Source: JALCSJ01 sp036788835 (GTDB taxonomy: Bacteria > Bacillota > Negativicutes > Acidaminococcales > Acidaminococcaceae). From it: a DNA stretch of 64,000 nt. The DNA lies in contig DAIQMR010000008.1 in the NCBI GenBank assembly GCA_036788835.1, positions 1 to 64,000 on the forward strand, written 5' to 3'. This document shows, piece after piece, positions 26,606 to 35,617 of the stretch; position 1 is the first letter of the stretch, and each line of letters begins with the position of its first letter. Made by a program: the position numbers and the translations under genes. Below the pieces are notes generated by a model, which ran no database searches, had not been told where the DNA came from, and saw nothing but the letters and a program-made list of their open reading frames with translations.

Positions 26606-27484
26606 CTAACCATTATAGATAGTATCTTCATTTCTAATAAGCCTGGACTGCCATATTTCGTAGTAAGACATAGGTTTAATCCTCATGAACCTGGCTACGC
26701 AAGGGCTTTTCTCCAAAACCACCTTGTTGTTCTGTTGAATATAGCCGTAAATTATTCCGTCTCCGGAGAGAGTAATCCTCTCGTAGGGAGGACTGGGAAG
26801 CAGCTCAATTTTTTCTGTCATAGGTATAACCATAGGACGGGAAGTCAAAGCGTGGGCGCAAATGGGAGTAACAATTGTTACATCCAAATCGGGATAAACT
26901 ACCGGCCCACCTGCTGACAAAGAATAGGCTGTTGAACCTGTGGCCGTGGAAATAATTAGCCCGTCGGAAGGGCTATTGGGCGACTCCTGTCCCCCTATTC
27001 TCATGCTCATTCTTGTGAGTCGGGAAACATTGCAGCCTGCCAAAACAAATTCGTTAATAGCCTGACATTGGACAATTATTTTTTCTCCTTCGTACATGGT
27101 AGCCCTAAGCATACTTCGTTTCTCAAGGGAATAATTTCCATCCCGAACCTTCAGCAAAGCCTCAAACATCTGATCTTTACCTACCTCGGTGAGAAAACCC
27201 AGTTTGCCTAAATTAATGCCCAGCATAGGAATATCCAGAGGTGCCATAGAACGCACAGCCCGCAAAATAGTTCCGTCTCCTCCCAGTGTAACTACCTTGC
27301 CGATTTTATCCATAGAGTCCTTGATATCTGTGTCGTAACTTGGTACATTATATTGCCCCGCCACAAGTTTAGGCAAAGCAATAGGGATATTATTATCTTT
27401 ACAAAATTTAACTATCTTCGGTAACTCTTCCAGAACCAGTTCCTTTTCTAAATTAGGAAATATACCAATCAGTGCTTTTGTCAT
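26606..27484 (-). CDS. nadK: NAD kinase
   Basis: 292 residues from ATG at 27484. The kinase motif LGGDGTILRAVR (about 68) and NLGKLGFLTEV, plus the later STATGSTAYSLSAGGP, define NAD kinase, which makes NADP from NAD and ATP. It sits between tlyA and argR. Confidence 0.95.
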   Translation of the reverse strand: MTKALIGIFPNLEKELVLEELPKIVKFCKDNNIPIALPKLVAGQYNVPSYDTDIKDSMDKIGKVVTLGGDGTILRAVRSMAPLDIPMLGINLGKLGFLTEVGKDQMFEALLKVRDGNYSLEKRSMLRATMYEGEKIIVQCQAINEFVLAGCNVSRLTRMSMRIGGQESPNSPSDGLIISTATGSTAYSLSAGGPVVYPDLDVTIVTPICAHALTSRPMVIPMTEKIELLPSPPYERITLSGDGIIYGYIQQNNKVVLEKSPCVARFMRIKPMSYYEIWQSRLIRNEDTIYNG

Positions 27485-27499
27485 TTTAATCATCCTAAC

Positions 27500-28318
27500 C
27501 TAAAGATCCTTATGGGATAAAGCAACTACATCCCTAATCTTTTTTTCATCTACACAGTCTTCACCGGTTTTACTTAAATACAACAAATATTCTATATTCC
27601 CTTCCGGTCCTTTAATTGGTGAAAAATCCAGTCCGGAAACCAGGAAGTGTAATTCTCTGGCTACAGCCAAGACCTTCTCTATTACTTCCTGATGGATAGC
27701 CGGGTCTTTTACCACGCCTTTTTTCCCGATATTTTCACGTCCTGCTTCAAACTGTGGCTTGATCAGAGCCATCACAAGACCATCTGGGCCGAGGATTTTA
27801 TAGGCCGCCGGCAGGACCTTGTCTAGAGAAATAAAAGCCACATCTATGGTTGCCAAATCAATTTTATCTGCCAGCGTATTTTCTTCCAGAAACCTTACAT
27901 TGGTTCGTTCCATATTGATAACACGTGGATCCGTGCACAATTTCCAGGCCAGCTGGCCATAGCCAACATCTACTGCATATACTTTAACAGCGCCATTTTG
28001 CAGGGCACAGTCTGTGAAGCCGCCGGTGGAAGCGCCTAAATCCGCCACGATTTTCCCTTGGAGGTCTAAGTTGAAAACCTTTATGGCCTTGTCCAACTTA
28101 AGTCCCCCTCTGCTGACAAAGGGAAGCTTGTTGCCCAAAAGCCTAATGGCGGAATCAATTTTAACAGACATACCGGGCTTGTCGATTTTCTCTTCGTTCA
28201 CCAAAATCTCTCCTGCCATAATAGCAGCCTGAGCCTTGCTTCTCGATTCGAATAATCCTTTATTAACCAAAAAAACATCCAGCCGTTCTTTTTCCACGCT
28301 TTTCTTTTTTTCTGTCAT
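27500..28318 (-). CDS. tlyA: TlyA family rRNA 2'-O-methyltransferase
   Basis: 272 residues: an N-terminal S4 RNA-binding domain (RLDVFLVNKGLFESRSKAQ, GEILVNEEKIDKPG) and an FtsJ-type methyltransferase domain with the SAM site LGASTGGFTDCALQNGA. TlyA methylates cytidines in 16S and 23S rRNA; old 'haemolysin' labels are misleading. The start overlaps the dxs stop (ATGA). Confidence 0.92.
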   Translation of the reverse strand: MTEKKKSVEKERLDVFLVNKGLFESRSKAQAAIMAGEILVNEEKIDKPGMSVKIDSAIRLLGNKLPFVSRGGLKLDKAIKVFNLDLQGKIVADLGASTGGFTDCALQNGAVKVYAVDVGYGQLAWKLCTDPRVINMERTNVRFLEENTLADKIDLATIDVAFISLDKVLPAAYKILGPDGLVMALIKPQFEAGRENIGKKGVVKDPAIHQEVIEKVLAVARELHFLVSGLDFSPIKGPEGNIEYLLYLSKTGEDCVDEKKIRDVVALSHKDL

Positions 28319-30195
28319 TTCTGTTCCAATTCCCTTTGCACAGATAAAGCCACATTCTCAGGGTCAAGCTGTAAATCACGAAGCAGGAGTTTTTTGTCCC
28401 CTTGAGGTATGAAACAGTCAGGGATGCCCAAATTAAGCACCTTGGTTGTTGACAGCAGCTGTCTCATATTGAGTGCCGACAATACTGTTTCACCAAAACC
28501 GCCTTTAAGAACATTTTCTTCCAAGGTAACAATAAATCCGGTTTCTTTAGCCGTAGCAGCCAACAACTCTATGTCCACAGGTTTCACAAAGCGGGCATTA
28601 ATAACTCCCGCCTTGATTCCTTTATTGTTAAGCAGTTCTGCTGCTTTTAGAGCCGTATCTACCATGGAACCTATGGCCCATACATAGACATCCTTACCCT
28701 GCCGCAAAAGTTCGCCCTTGCCTCTGGTCAATTCATGGATGGGCTCACTGCAATCCACTCCCAGTCCCGAACCTCTGGGGTAGCGAATGGACACAGGTCC
28801 GTTAATTGCAAGGGCCGTAGCAAGCATGTGACGTAATTCGTTTTCATCCTTGGGAGCCATAATTGTCATATTGGGCATCATGTTCAAATAGGAAAAATCA
28901 AAGACACCATGATGAGTATAGCCATCATCACCTACCAGCCCTGCTCTATCCATGCAGAGCACCACCGGCAGATTCTGAATACAAACGTCGTGCAAAATCT
29001 GGTCAAAGGCCCGCTGAAAGAAAGTGGAATAAATAGCCACCACAGGTTTGAGACCACCGCAGGCCATGCCTGCTGCCATAGTCACCGCATGCTGTTCGGC
29101 TATTGCCACATCAAAAAATCTTTCCGGATACTCTTTGGAAAATTCCGTCAGACCTGTTCCATCACGCATGGCAGCTGTAATAGCCACAATATTTTTCTTG
29201 TTTTTTGCCAGTTCAACCAATGCCTTACTGAAAGACTGAGTATAGGTCTGTGGCGGATTGCCCACCACGACTTTTTTCCCGGTAGCCAATTCGAAAGGAC
29301 CGGTGCCATGGAACTTATTAGGATTTAATTCTGCCGGAGCATAGCCCTTGCCTTTTTTGGTAATAACATGGATAAGAACAGGTTCGTCTATAGTCTTGGC
29401 TTTTTCGAAAAGCTCCACCAAAGCAGAAATATTGTGACCGTCCACAGGACCGAAATATTTAAAGCCTAAATCTTCAAAAAACATACCCGGCACCAGAAAA
29501 TACTTCATGCTGTCCTTTAATCTGGCAGCTGCCGTAGCTACTTTTTCACCAATGCTGGGAATATTTTTCAATAAATTTTCTGCTTCATTTTTGACTTTAT
29601 TGTAATGCGGATTAGTACGTATTTCGTATAAATATTCAGAAAGAGCGCCTACATTTTTGGATATAGACATCTCATTATCATTCAAAACAACAATCAATTT
29701 TCTCTGCTGGTCACCGGCATTGTTCAAGGCTTCCAGGGCTTCGCCCCCTGTTAAAGCACCATCCCCGATTACAGCCACAACATTATAATCATCACCTTTT
29801 ACATCTCTGGCGCAAGCGTAGCCCAGAGCTGCCGAAATCGAAGTGCTGGAATGTCCGGTGCCAAAAGCATCATGTGGGCTTTCACAGGGTTTGGGGAAAC
29901 CGGAGAGGCCTTTATATAGCCGCAAGGTAGGAAATTCTTTCTTCCTGCCTGTAAGAATTTTATGAATATAAGCCTGATGTCCCACATCCCAGACAATCTT
30001 GTCCTGAGGAGTATGGAAAACCTTGTGCAAAGCAACGGTCAGTTCCACTACACCTAGATTAGGTGCCAAGTGACCGCCGTTTTTTGCTACTACTTTAATA
30101 ATCAAAGCTCTGATTTCACTGCATAATGCCGCTAATCCTTCCGCAGATAAATGTTGCAAATCCTTCGGAGAATTAATACTGTCCAATACACTCAC
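28315..30195 (-). CDS. dxs: 1-deoxy-D-xylulose-5-phosphate synthase
   Basis: 626 residues, a full-length thiamine-diphosphate enzyme. The cofactor motif VIGDGALTGGEALEALNNAG starts near 150; transketolase features DVGHQAYIHKILTGR and AEQHAVTMAAGMA are present. It condenses pyruvate and glyceraldehyde 3-phosphate, the first step of the MEP isoprenoid pathway whose later genes dxr and ispG lie at 60-64 kb. GTG start after AGGGGGA. It follows ispA, so precursor entry and chain elongation are co-transcribed. Confidence 0.96.
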   Translation of the reverse strand: MSVLDSINSPKDLQHLSAEGLAALCSEIRALIIKVVAKNGGHLAPNLGVVELTVALHKVFHTPQDKIVWDVGHQAYIHKILTGRKKEFPTLRLYKGLSGFPKPCESPHDAFGTGHSSTSISAALGYACARDVKGDDYNVVAVIGDGALTGGEALEALNNAGDQQRKLIVVLNDNEMSISKNVGALSEYLYEIRTNPHYNKVKNEAENLLKNIPSIGEKVATAAARLKDSMKYFLVPGMFFEDLGFKYFGPVDGHNISALVELFEKAKTIDEPVLIHVITKKGKGYAPAELNPNKFHGTGPFELATGKKVVVGNPPQTYTQSFSKALVELAKNKKNIVAITAAMRDGTGLTEFSKEYPERFFDVAIAEQHAVTMAAGMACGGLKPVVAIYSTFFQRAFDQILHDVCIQNLPVVLCMDRAGLVGDDGYTHHGVFDFSYLNMMPNMTIMAPKDENELRHMLATALAINGPVSIRYPRGSGLGVDCSEPIHELTRGKGELLRQGKDVYVWAIGSMVDTALKAAELLNNKGIKAGVINARFVKPVDIELLAATAKETGFIVTLEENVLKGGFGETVLSALNMRQLLSTTKVLNLGIPDCFIPQGDKKLLLRDLQLDPENVALSVQRELEQK

Positions 30196-30216
30196 CGTTA
30201 ACGTCCCCCTACCGGG

Positions 30217-31092
30217 TTATTTTTTCCGCTTATCCATCATCTTCGTTATTTCTCTTAATGGTTCGGCCTTTTCTCCAAACATTTCCAAGCAGGCTGTTGC
30301 TTCTGCTAATGTATCCGTGGCCATTTGCTCTGCTTTTTCCAGTCCATATAAAGTCACATAAGTAGATTTCTGCAGTTTGCTGTCGCTGCCGGTGGCCTTG
30401 CCCATCTCCTTAGCATCTCCTATAACATCCAGGATATCATCGGCAATCTGAAAAGCCAGGCCAAAGAGCTCAGCAAATTTTGTTAAGGCTAATAATTGCT
30501 GGGAAGTGGCACCGCTTAATATGGCTCCGCTTCTTACTGCTGCCAGAAACAAAGCACCGGTTTTGGCTTCATGCAAGGTCTTCATTTCCTGAGAAGATAT
30601 TTTCTTCCCTTCGGAAGCCAGATCCAAGGTCTGGCCGCCCACCATGCCATCTTTGCCGGCACACATGGCAATCTCTTTGACGGTTTCCACCAGTATGGCT
30701 GGTTCCACATTCTTTTGTTCCAGCATAACCTCAAAAGCCAAAGTCAACAGTCCGTCCCCTGCCAGCAAAGCCAAGGGCTCTCCGTAGACTTTATGATTGG
30801 TTAACCTGCCCCGCCGGTAATCATCATTATCCATACAGGGCAAATCATCGTGAATCAAAGAATAGGTATGAATCATTTCCAGACCCCCGGCCACAGACAG
30901 GTAATTATATCCCTGCCCGCCCACTGCATCTGCAGTCGCCATAAGCAGCAAAGGTCTCAGTCTTTTCCCTCCTGCCAGCAAAGAATATTTCATGGCTTCA
31001 TCAACACCGGAAATACCTTTTTGTTCAATACGTTTTTTCAAAAAATTATTAATCAGTTTTCTTCTTGTATCCAGATATTCAGCAAAATCCAT
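30217..31092 (-). CDS. ispA: Polyprenyl (farnesyl/geranyl) diphosphate synthase
   Basis: 291 residues from ATG at 31092 (CGGGAGG upstream; the longer reading has a basic extension unlike the family). Both aspartate-rich motifs are seen: DDLPCMDNDDYRRG and ADDILDVIGD. It makes C15 or longer prenyl diphosphates. The start lies 2 bp beyond the xseB stop. Confidence 0.94.
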   Translation of the reverse strand: MDFAEYLDTRRKLINNFLKKRIEQKGISGVDEAMKYSLLAGGKRLRPLLLMATADAVGGQGYNYLSVAGGLEMIHTYSLIHDDLPCMDNDDYRRGRLTNHKVYGEPLALLAGDGLLTLAFEVMLEQKNVEPAILVETVKEIAMCAGKDGMVGGQTLDLASEGKKISSQEMKTLHEAKTGALFLAAVRSGAILSGATSQQLLALTKFAELFGLAFQIADDILDVIGDAKEMGKATGSDSKLQKSTYVTLYGLEKAEQMATDTLAEATACLEMFGEKAEPLREITKMMDKRKK

Positions 31093-31094
31093 AA

Positions 31095-31343
31095 TCACTT
31101 GTCCTCCCGGGAAAATATTTCCAATTGGTAGGAACCGTCTTCCTGTTCCACCACCTTTTTCACTTCTTCCTCTGCGGCTTTTAGCTTTCCTCCGCAAAAC
31201 TTATTTAATTCCACGCCTTCTTTGAAGAGTGCCAGAGCCTCATCTAAGGGCAGATCATTATTTTCCATTTCATCTACAATTTCTTCCAGTTTCTTTAAGC
31301 TGCTTTCAAAATCTTTGGCAGCATCTTTCTTTTTCGTAGTCAT
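31095..31343 (-). CDS. xseB: Exodeoxyribonuclease VII small subunit
   Basis: 82 residues with the XseB helix-turn-helix pattern SLKKLEEIVDEMENNDLPLDEAL followed by EGVELNKFCGGKL. It forms the ExoVII complex with XseA. Overlaps xseA by 4 bp. Confidence 0.94.
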   Translation of the reverse strand: MTTKKKDAAKDFESSLKKLEEIVDEMENNDLPLDEALALFKEGVELNKFCGGKLKAAEEEVKKVVEQEDGSYQLEIFSREDK

Positions 31344-32563
31344 TGTCCTATGTCCTTTCCCTGAACGGCCCGTTCCACTTGAGAAACTATTCTGCCATCT
31401 TTCAATCTTGTAACCACTAACTGTCCTTTGCTCACATCAGCAAAGCTTTTGATAATCTCTCCATCTGTAGTTTCCGTCACCGTATAGCCTCTGGCCAGAA
31501 TAGACAGCGGATTCAAAGCTTTGAGCCTGGCCTCCAGAATGGCTAGCTCTTGATCTTTGCCGACAAAAAACTTTTCCATAGCATCGTTCAATTGTTTATT
31601 GGTACTGTCTAAGGTCTGTGCTTTTGCCTCCCATAAGAGGCTCGGCCTGGCAAAGACTCTGTAGCCAGCCAGCCGTTGATAAGCATCTGCTTTTTCTTTG
31701 TATATATGGAGCAAGGCCCGCAAAGAACGTTCTTTAAGCTCCCTTGTTTTCTCCGTCAAATCACCACGATCGGGCACCACCAGCTCTGCTGCTGCCGAAG
31801 GTGTTGCCGCTCGTAAATCCGCAGCAAAATCCCCTAAAGTAAAATCGATTTCATGACCTACCGCTGAAACAATGGGCAGCCGGGAAGCCGCAATGGCCCT
31901 GACTACTCTTTCTTCATTAAAGGCCCACAAATCCTCCATGGAGCCTCCGCCCCTGCCTACAATCAATACATCGGCCAAATTGTTTTTATTCATAAATTCT
32001 ATACCATGGGCTATTTCCTCAATGGCTTCCTGCCCTTGAACACGAACCGGATAGAGAATTAATTTCACACTTTTATCCCGACGCCGGGAAACAGTAATAA
32101 TATCACGGACTGCAGCTCCTGCCGAGGAAGTAATAATTCCTACCGTTCCCGGATGAGCAGGCAGTGGCTTCTTTCTGCCGGCATCGAACAAGCCTTCCTC
32201 TGATAGCTTTTCCTTGAGCTGCTCGTAAGCTGCCATTAAATCTCCGGCTCCTACCGGCATTAGCATATCAACATAGAATTGGTATACTCCGTCCCTCTCG
32301 TAAACATCAATGCGGCCAATGGCCACTACCATATCCCCATTCCGGGGCAAAGCCCGAAGGCGCATGGCAGCGCGGGCAAACATCACAGCCTTTAATGACC
32401 CCTGTTTGTCCTTTAAGTTGAAGTAGCAATGACCGGAAGGATATTGCTTGAAATTAGAAATCTCTCCTTCCACCTGCAAATTGGCAAACTCTGCATGGTC
32501 ATTCACAAGCTGCTTCATTATGCGGTTAACTTCCGTAACAGTAAATATCTTACCGATTATCAT
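31340..32563 (-). CDS. xseA: Exodeoxyribonuclease VII large subunit
   Basis: 407 residues. N-terminal OB domain (1-100: VEGEISNFKQYPSGHCYFNLKD), catalytic region with IITSSAGAAVRDII and RGGGSMEDLWAFNEE, then a coiled-coil C-terminal part. It trims single-stranded DNA to oligonucleotides with XseB. The start overlaps the TsaD-like gene by 14 bp. Confidence 0.95.
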   Translation of the reverse strand: MIIGKIFTVTEVNRIMKQLVNDHAEFANLQVEGEISNFKQYPSGHCYFNLKDKQGSLKAVMFARAAMRLRALPRNGDMVVAIGRIDVYERDGVYQFYVDMLMPVGAGDLMAAYEQLKEKLSEEGLFDAGRKKPLPAHPGTVGIITSSAGAAVRDIITVSRRRDKSVKLILYPVRVQGQEAIEEIAHGIEFMNKNNLADVLIVGRGGGSMEDLWAFNEERVVRAIAASRLPIVSAVGHEIDFTLGDFAADLRAATPSAAAELVVPDRGDLTEKTRELKERSLRALLHIYKEKADAYQRLAGYRVFARPSLLWEAKAQTLDSTNKQLNDAMEKFFVGKDQELAILEARLKALNPLSILARGYTVTETTDGEIIKSFADVSKGQLVVTRLKDGRIVSQVERAVQGKDIGQ

Positions 32564-33515
32564 TATTTATCCTCATCTGACTTAACCCGTAAAAGGCAGC
32601 GCCCACTGCTCCATCCCCACAATAACGTGGTTGTGGTATATATACCCGATAATTTTTCTTGGTCAATGCTTCCGTGACTATTTTGCCGATAAGACCATTG
32701 GCGCTGACGCCTCCTACCAGCAAAACATCTTTCTTGTTTTTGGCACGGCACAAATACTCCAAAGCTTTAGCAAAAGTTTTGCCAATAGCCGTTTCCGTTC
32801 CCAATGCCAAAGCGCTCTTTGCGCTGCCAGCTGCTGCCAGCCTGGTAGCCTTCGTGCATGGACCGGAAAAACTAATATTACCTTCTTGAACCCAAATAGG
32901 TAACTCCACCGGTGTATTCGCCTTGCCTGCCAATTCTTCTAAAAAAGGTCCGCAGGGAAATTGCAATCCTAAAGCCACTCCCACCCTATCTATAAACTGG
33001 CCTGCGTGCAAATCTATGCTGGCACCGATGGGTTCCAGTGAAAACCGCCCCTTTGCTTGGCGCCTGGCCAGCAAAAAATCTGTAGTGCCGCCGGAAGCAT
33101 GAAGCATAATAAATTCATCAGCCTCAGGACCATGAGCTGACCAAACCCCGGCCGCTAAATGATTTTCCTGATGACTGAAAGTATACAAAGGAACATGTAA
33201 AACTTTCGCTAAATTTCTGGCTAAACCCAAACCGGTTAAAAATGCCGGCATATAAGAATCCTCCAAGGGCCTTGGCTGATCGGTGACTCCTATGGCAACA
33301 ACCCGGTACTTTTCCCAGGGAATATTGTCGAAAATTTCCGGCAGGTTTCTGGTGTGCTGAAAAACCATTTCTGACTGAGCTAATCCGCAGTTACCTTTTT
33401 TCACAGCAAGAATCTTGCGCTCATCTCTTAAAAGCTCTCCGCGAGTATTCATTACTGCCATAGAAGTAGTGTAACAGCTGGTATCAATACCTAGGACAAC
33501 TTCCTCAGGCATCAT
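32550..33515 (-). CDS. TsaD/Kae1-like paralogue (ASKHA ATPase fold)
   Basis: 321 residues. It begins VLGIDTSCYTTSMAVMN like TsaD and keeps a metal-site-like HQENH (about 127-131) and the late VGGVSANGLIG. It is more divergent than the tRNA-modifying TsaD, and this family (often called O-sialoglycoprotein endopeptidase-like) occurs next to xseA and nusB in Negativicutes and Clostridia. A true TsaD would be expected elsewhere. The function is unknown; protease annotations of this group are historical. Confidence 0.8.
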   Translation of the reverse strand: MMPEEVVLGIDTSCYTTSMAVMNTRGELLRDERKILAVKKGNCGLAQSEMVFQHTRNLPEIFDNIPWEKYRVVAIGVTDQPRPLEDSYMPAFLTGLGLARNLAKVLHVPLYTFSHQENHLAAGVWSAHGPEADEFIMLHASGGTTDFLLARRQAKGRFSLEPIGASIDLHAGQFIDRVGVALGLQFPCGPFLEELAGKANTPVELPIWVQEGNISFSGPCTKATRLAAAGSAKSALALGTETAIGKTFAKALEYLCRAKNKKDVLLVGGVSANGLIGKIVTEALTKKNYRVYIPQPRYCGDGAVGAAFYGLSQMRINNDNR

Positions 33516-33918
33516 GCTTTTTCACCATGCTGCCTAAAACACCGTTAATGAAAGCAGCCGAATCATCTGCCCCATACTCCTTGGCCAGCTCCACCGCTTC
33601 ATTAATAACCACAGAATAAGGCACCTTTTCCTGACCATAAAACATTTCAAAAGCAGCCATACGCAAAATGTTTCTATCCAAAGCGGCCATCCTTTTCATT
33701 TCCCACCGCGCGGACAATGCGCCAATCTCTTGGTCAATGGCTTCCATGTTATCTTTTGTCCCTGCCAAAATAAGACCTGCGTATTCCCTGTCCTTGGCAT
33801 CTTCAGGCGGAATATCTTCCCCTGCAGCAGCCAGTAATTCTTCATTAGATTTTTCCCGGGAAAATTCGGACATATACAATCCTTTTAACGCCATTTCTCG
33901 TGCTTGTCTTCTACTCAT
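33505..33918 (-). CDS. nusB: Transcription antitermination factor NusB
   Basis: 137 residues, all helical. Family blocks: RRQAREMALKGLYM, MAALDRNILRMAAFEM and VINEAVELAKEYGADDSAAFINGVLG. With NusE it promotes antitermination on rRNA operons. It follows asp23, amaP and DUF2273, a common Firmicute neighbourhood. Confidence 0.96.
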   Translation of the reverse strand: MSRRQAREMALKGLYMSEFSREKSNEELLAAAGEDIPPEDAKDREYAGLILAGTKDNMEAIDQEIGALSARWEMKRMAALDRNILRMAAFEMFYGQEKVPYSVVINEAVELAKEYGADDSAAFINGVLGSMVKKHDA

Positions 33919-33938
33919 GAATATCTCCCTTAGCTAAA

Positions 33939-34166
33939 TTATTTGTGGTAACCGGGTGGTAATAATCTGTCCAAAAAGTCCATTAAGTCTTCCTTTTTAT
34001 CCAGCTTATTGCCAATAAAAAAGCCCAAACCTACACAAATTAAAAGAAAAATCGTTTGGAAAAATCCTAAAAACAAGAAGAGTATGCCTATGCCTAAGCC
34101 GGCCAGAACGCCGATAACCCGCCAACGATAATTTTCCCATAAATCATTAACTATTTCATGGAACAT
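33939..34166 (-). CDS. DUF2273 small membrane protein
   Basis: 75 residues from ATG at 34166 (AGGAGG eight bases upstream). Two hydrophobic helices (VIGVLAGLGIGILFLFLGFFQ and a second) followed by a charged end DKKEDLMDFLDRLLPPG. The family is found with amaP and asp23 and probably belongs to the same membrane-stress assembly; its own role is unknown. Confidence 0.85.
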   Translation of the reverse strand: MFHEIVNDLWENYRWRVIGVLAGLGIGILFLFLGFFQTIFLLICVGLGFFIGNKLDKKEDLMDFLDRLLPPGYHK

Positions 34167-34178
34167 GCATACCACCTC

Positions 34179-34697
34179 CTATTCCTTTGCCTTTATATGC
34201 TTGAAAAATACTTCTACATCTTTGACTTCCAAGCCTATAACTGCCATAACATTCTTTTTCACGTTCTGTCTGATTTCATCTGTTGTATCGGGAATGTTAA
34301 TGCCCGGTTCAATAGAAGCATTAATCCGCACGTTTAGGGCATTATCCACCATCTTAACCACTGCCTTGGCCCCATGGACTCCGAAAGATTCATTGGTAAA
34401 AGCTTCAATATAATCTTCCATGGCTCCCTGGCTGACGTGAATCTTGCCTTCCTTGCCATTTTCAATAGTCAAAGTATTGCTGCCGGTTCCTCCTAAGCCT
34501 GCCACCAAAAGGCGTAAGCTCACTAAAAGAATAATAACACCGGCTATGGCATACTGCCAGCTGCCGGGAATATTGGTAGCGTAATCTGCCAACGTAGCAG
34601 GAGAAATAATGCCAAGGCTTATTATAATAATAAGCACTGCAACTACCGCCATAAGAATCGTGTATAAAGTTAAAATTATTCTATCAGGTATGCTCAT
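34179..34697 (-). CDS. amaP: Alkaline shock response membrane anchor protein AmaP
   Basis: 172 residues with two N-terminal membrane helices (about 8-30 and 46-67) and a cytoplasmic Asp23-like domain. In Staphylococcus AmaP anchors Asp23 to the membrane. ATG overlaps the asp23 stop. Confidence 0.87.
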   Translation of the reverse strand: MSIPDRIILTLYTILMAVVAVLIIIISLGIISPATLADYATNIPGSWQYAIAGVIILLVSLRLLVAGLGGTGSNTLTIENGKEGKIHVSQGAMEDYIEAFTNESFGVHGAKAVVKMVDNALNVRINASIEPGINIPDTTDEIRQNVKKNVMAVIGLEVKDVEVFFKHIKAKE

Positions 34698-35440
34698 TTA
34701 TTTTCCCCCTCCTTTTTTGTTGGCTCATGTTCAGGTTCGTGCTCTACTCCTTTTTCCATATCTGTCTTTATCCCTGCTTCGAGCTCGGGCTCTACTTCTT
34801 TTTCCATGTCTGTCTTTATCCCTGCTTCGAGCTCGGGCTCTACTTCTTTTTCCATGTCTGTCTTTATCCCTGCTTCAGGCTCGGGCTCAGTCCCTGTCTC
34901 TTCCCGCTCTTCTTCTAATTCTACAGTGTTGTCCTGTTCTTCCTTGGCAGCTGCTTGTTCCGCTTTTGCTTCTTGTGCGTCTTTTTCCTGCTGATCAAGG
35001 TCTTTATCTATATCATCAATATTGGTTTTTTCCAGGCACCGTATGCCCTCCACATGAACATTGACCGCCTTCACTTCATAGCCGGTCATACTCTCTACAG
35101 CCTCTTTAGCTTTTTCCTGAATAGAAATTGCCACATCCGGAATATTATAGCCATAGCGAATATAGACATAAATCTCAAGAGTGGCGGTTTTGCCTTCAGC
35201 GATTACCTTGACACCCTTAGTCAGGTCTTTTTTCCCCAGCATTTCGCTGATACCGCCTCGAATACTGCCGCTCATACCGGCCACCCCGGGTATTTCCGTC
35301 ACAGCCAGACTGGCTACTATGCTCAAAACCTCATCGGCTACTTTAACAGAACCTACTTCTTCCGGTATATCTTCTGTTCCCATATCAGGATTATTTATGT
35401 TATCTTTATCATCAGCCACTTTATTCACCTCTATTGGCAT
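34694..35440 (-). CDS. Asp23/Gls24 family envelope stress protein with repeat tail
   Basis: Up to 248 residues. The Asp23 domain spans about 30-140 (VADEVLSIVASLAVTEIPGVAGM, YVYIRYGYNIPDVAISIQE). A long acidic tail follows, with three 16-residue repeats containing EAGIKTDMEKE. A GTG at 35419 has AGAGGTGA six bases upstream and may be the true start; the ATG at 35440 has no ribosome site. It is probably held at the membrane by AmaP, encoded next. A -10-like TATAAT is at 35463-35468. Confidence 0.9.
   Translation of the reverse strand: MPIEVNKVADDKDNINNPDMGTEDIPEEVGSVKVADEVLSIVASLAVTEIPGVAGMSGSIRGGISEMLGKKDLTKGVKVIAEGKTATLEIYVYIRYGYNIPDVAISIQEKAKEAVESMTGYEVKAVNVHVEGIRCLEKTNIDDIDKDLDQQEKDAQEAKAEQAAAKEEQDNTVELEEEREETGTEPEPEAGIKTDMEKEVEPELEAGIKTDMEKEVEPELEAGIKTDMEKGVEHEPEHEPTKKEGENK
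34751..34894. repeat. Three 48-bp tandem repeats in the asp23-like gene
   Basis: Units begin at 34751, 34799 and 34847 with almost identical sequence, encoding 16 residues each. The nucleotide identity is high, so copy number may vary between strains. Confidence 0.85.
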
Positions 35441-35507
35441 AATTATTCATAAACATTAGTATATTATACCATATTTGCGCCTTATTTGCCTAACTAGTTA
35501 CAATGGA

Positions 35508-35538
35508 TGATACAAAAGTAACAGTCAGTTCTGTATCA
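35508..35538. repeat. Dispersed 31-nt inverted repeat, copy 3
   Basis: TGATACAAAAGT faces a diverged TTCTGTATCA arm. It lies between the divergent asp23 and mscL promoters. Confidence 0.6.
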
Positions 35539-35551
35539 TTTTGCAACACAA

Positions 35552-35580
35552 TTGCACTTAACGTCTATCTGTTGTATAAT
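35552..35580 (+). promoter_or_regulatory. Promoter of mscL
   Basis: TTGCAC (35552-35557), 17 bp, TATAAT (35575-35580), 38 bp before the mscL start. Confidence 0.65.
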
Positions 35581-35617
35581 TAGCAGAAATGATTTTACAA
35601 AGGGGATGATTTGACTT

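Noticed and set aside
31093..31197. N-terminal extension of IspA
   Set aside because: Very basic, overlaps xseB, and is not part of the family; the ATG at 31092 has a good ribosome site.
34751..34894. Regular 48-bp repeats considered as a CRISPR array
   Set aside because: Direct tandem repeats without spacers, in frame in a coding region; the same applies to 50344-50658.
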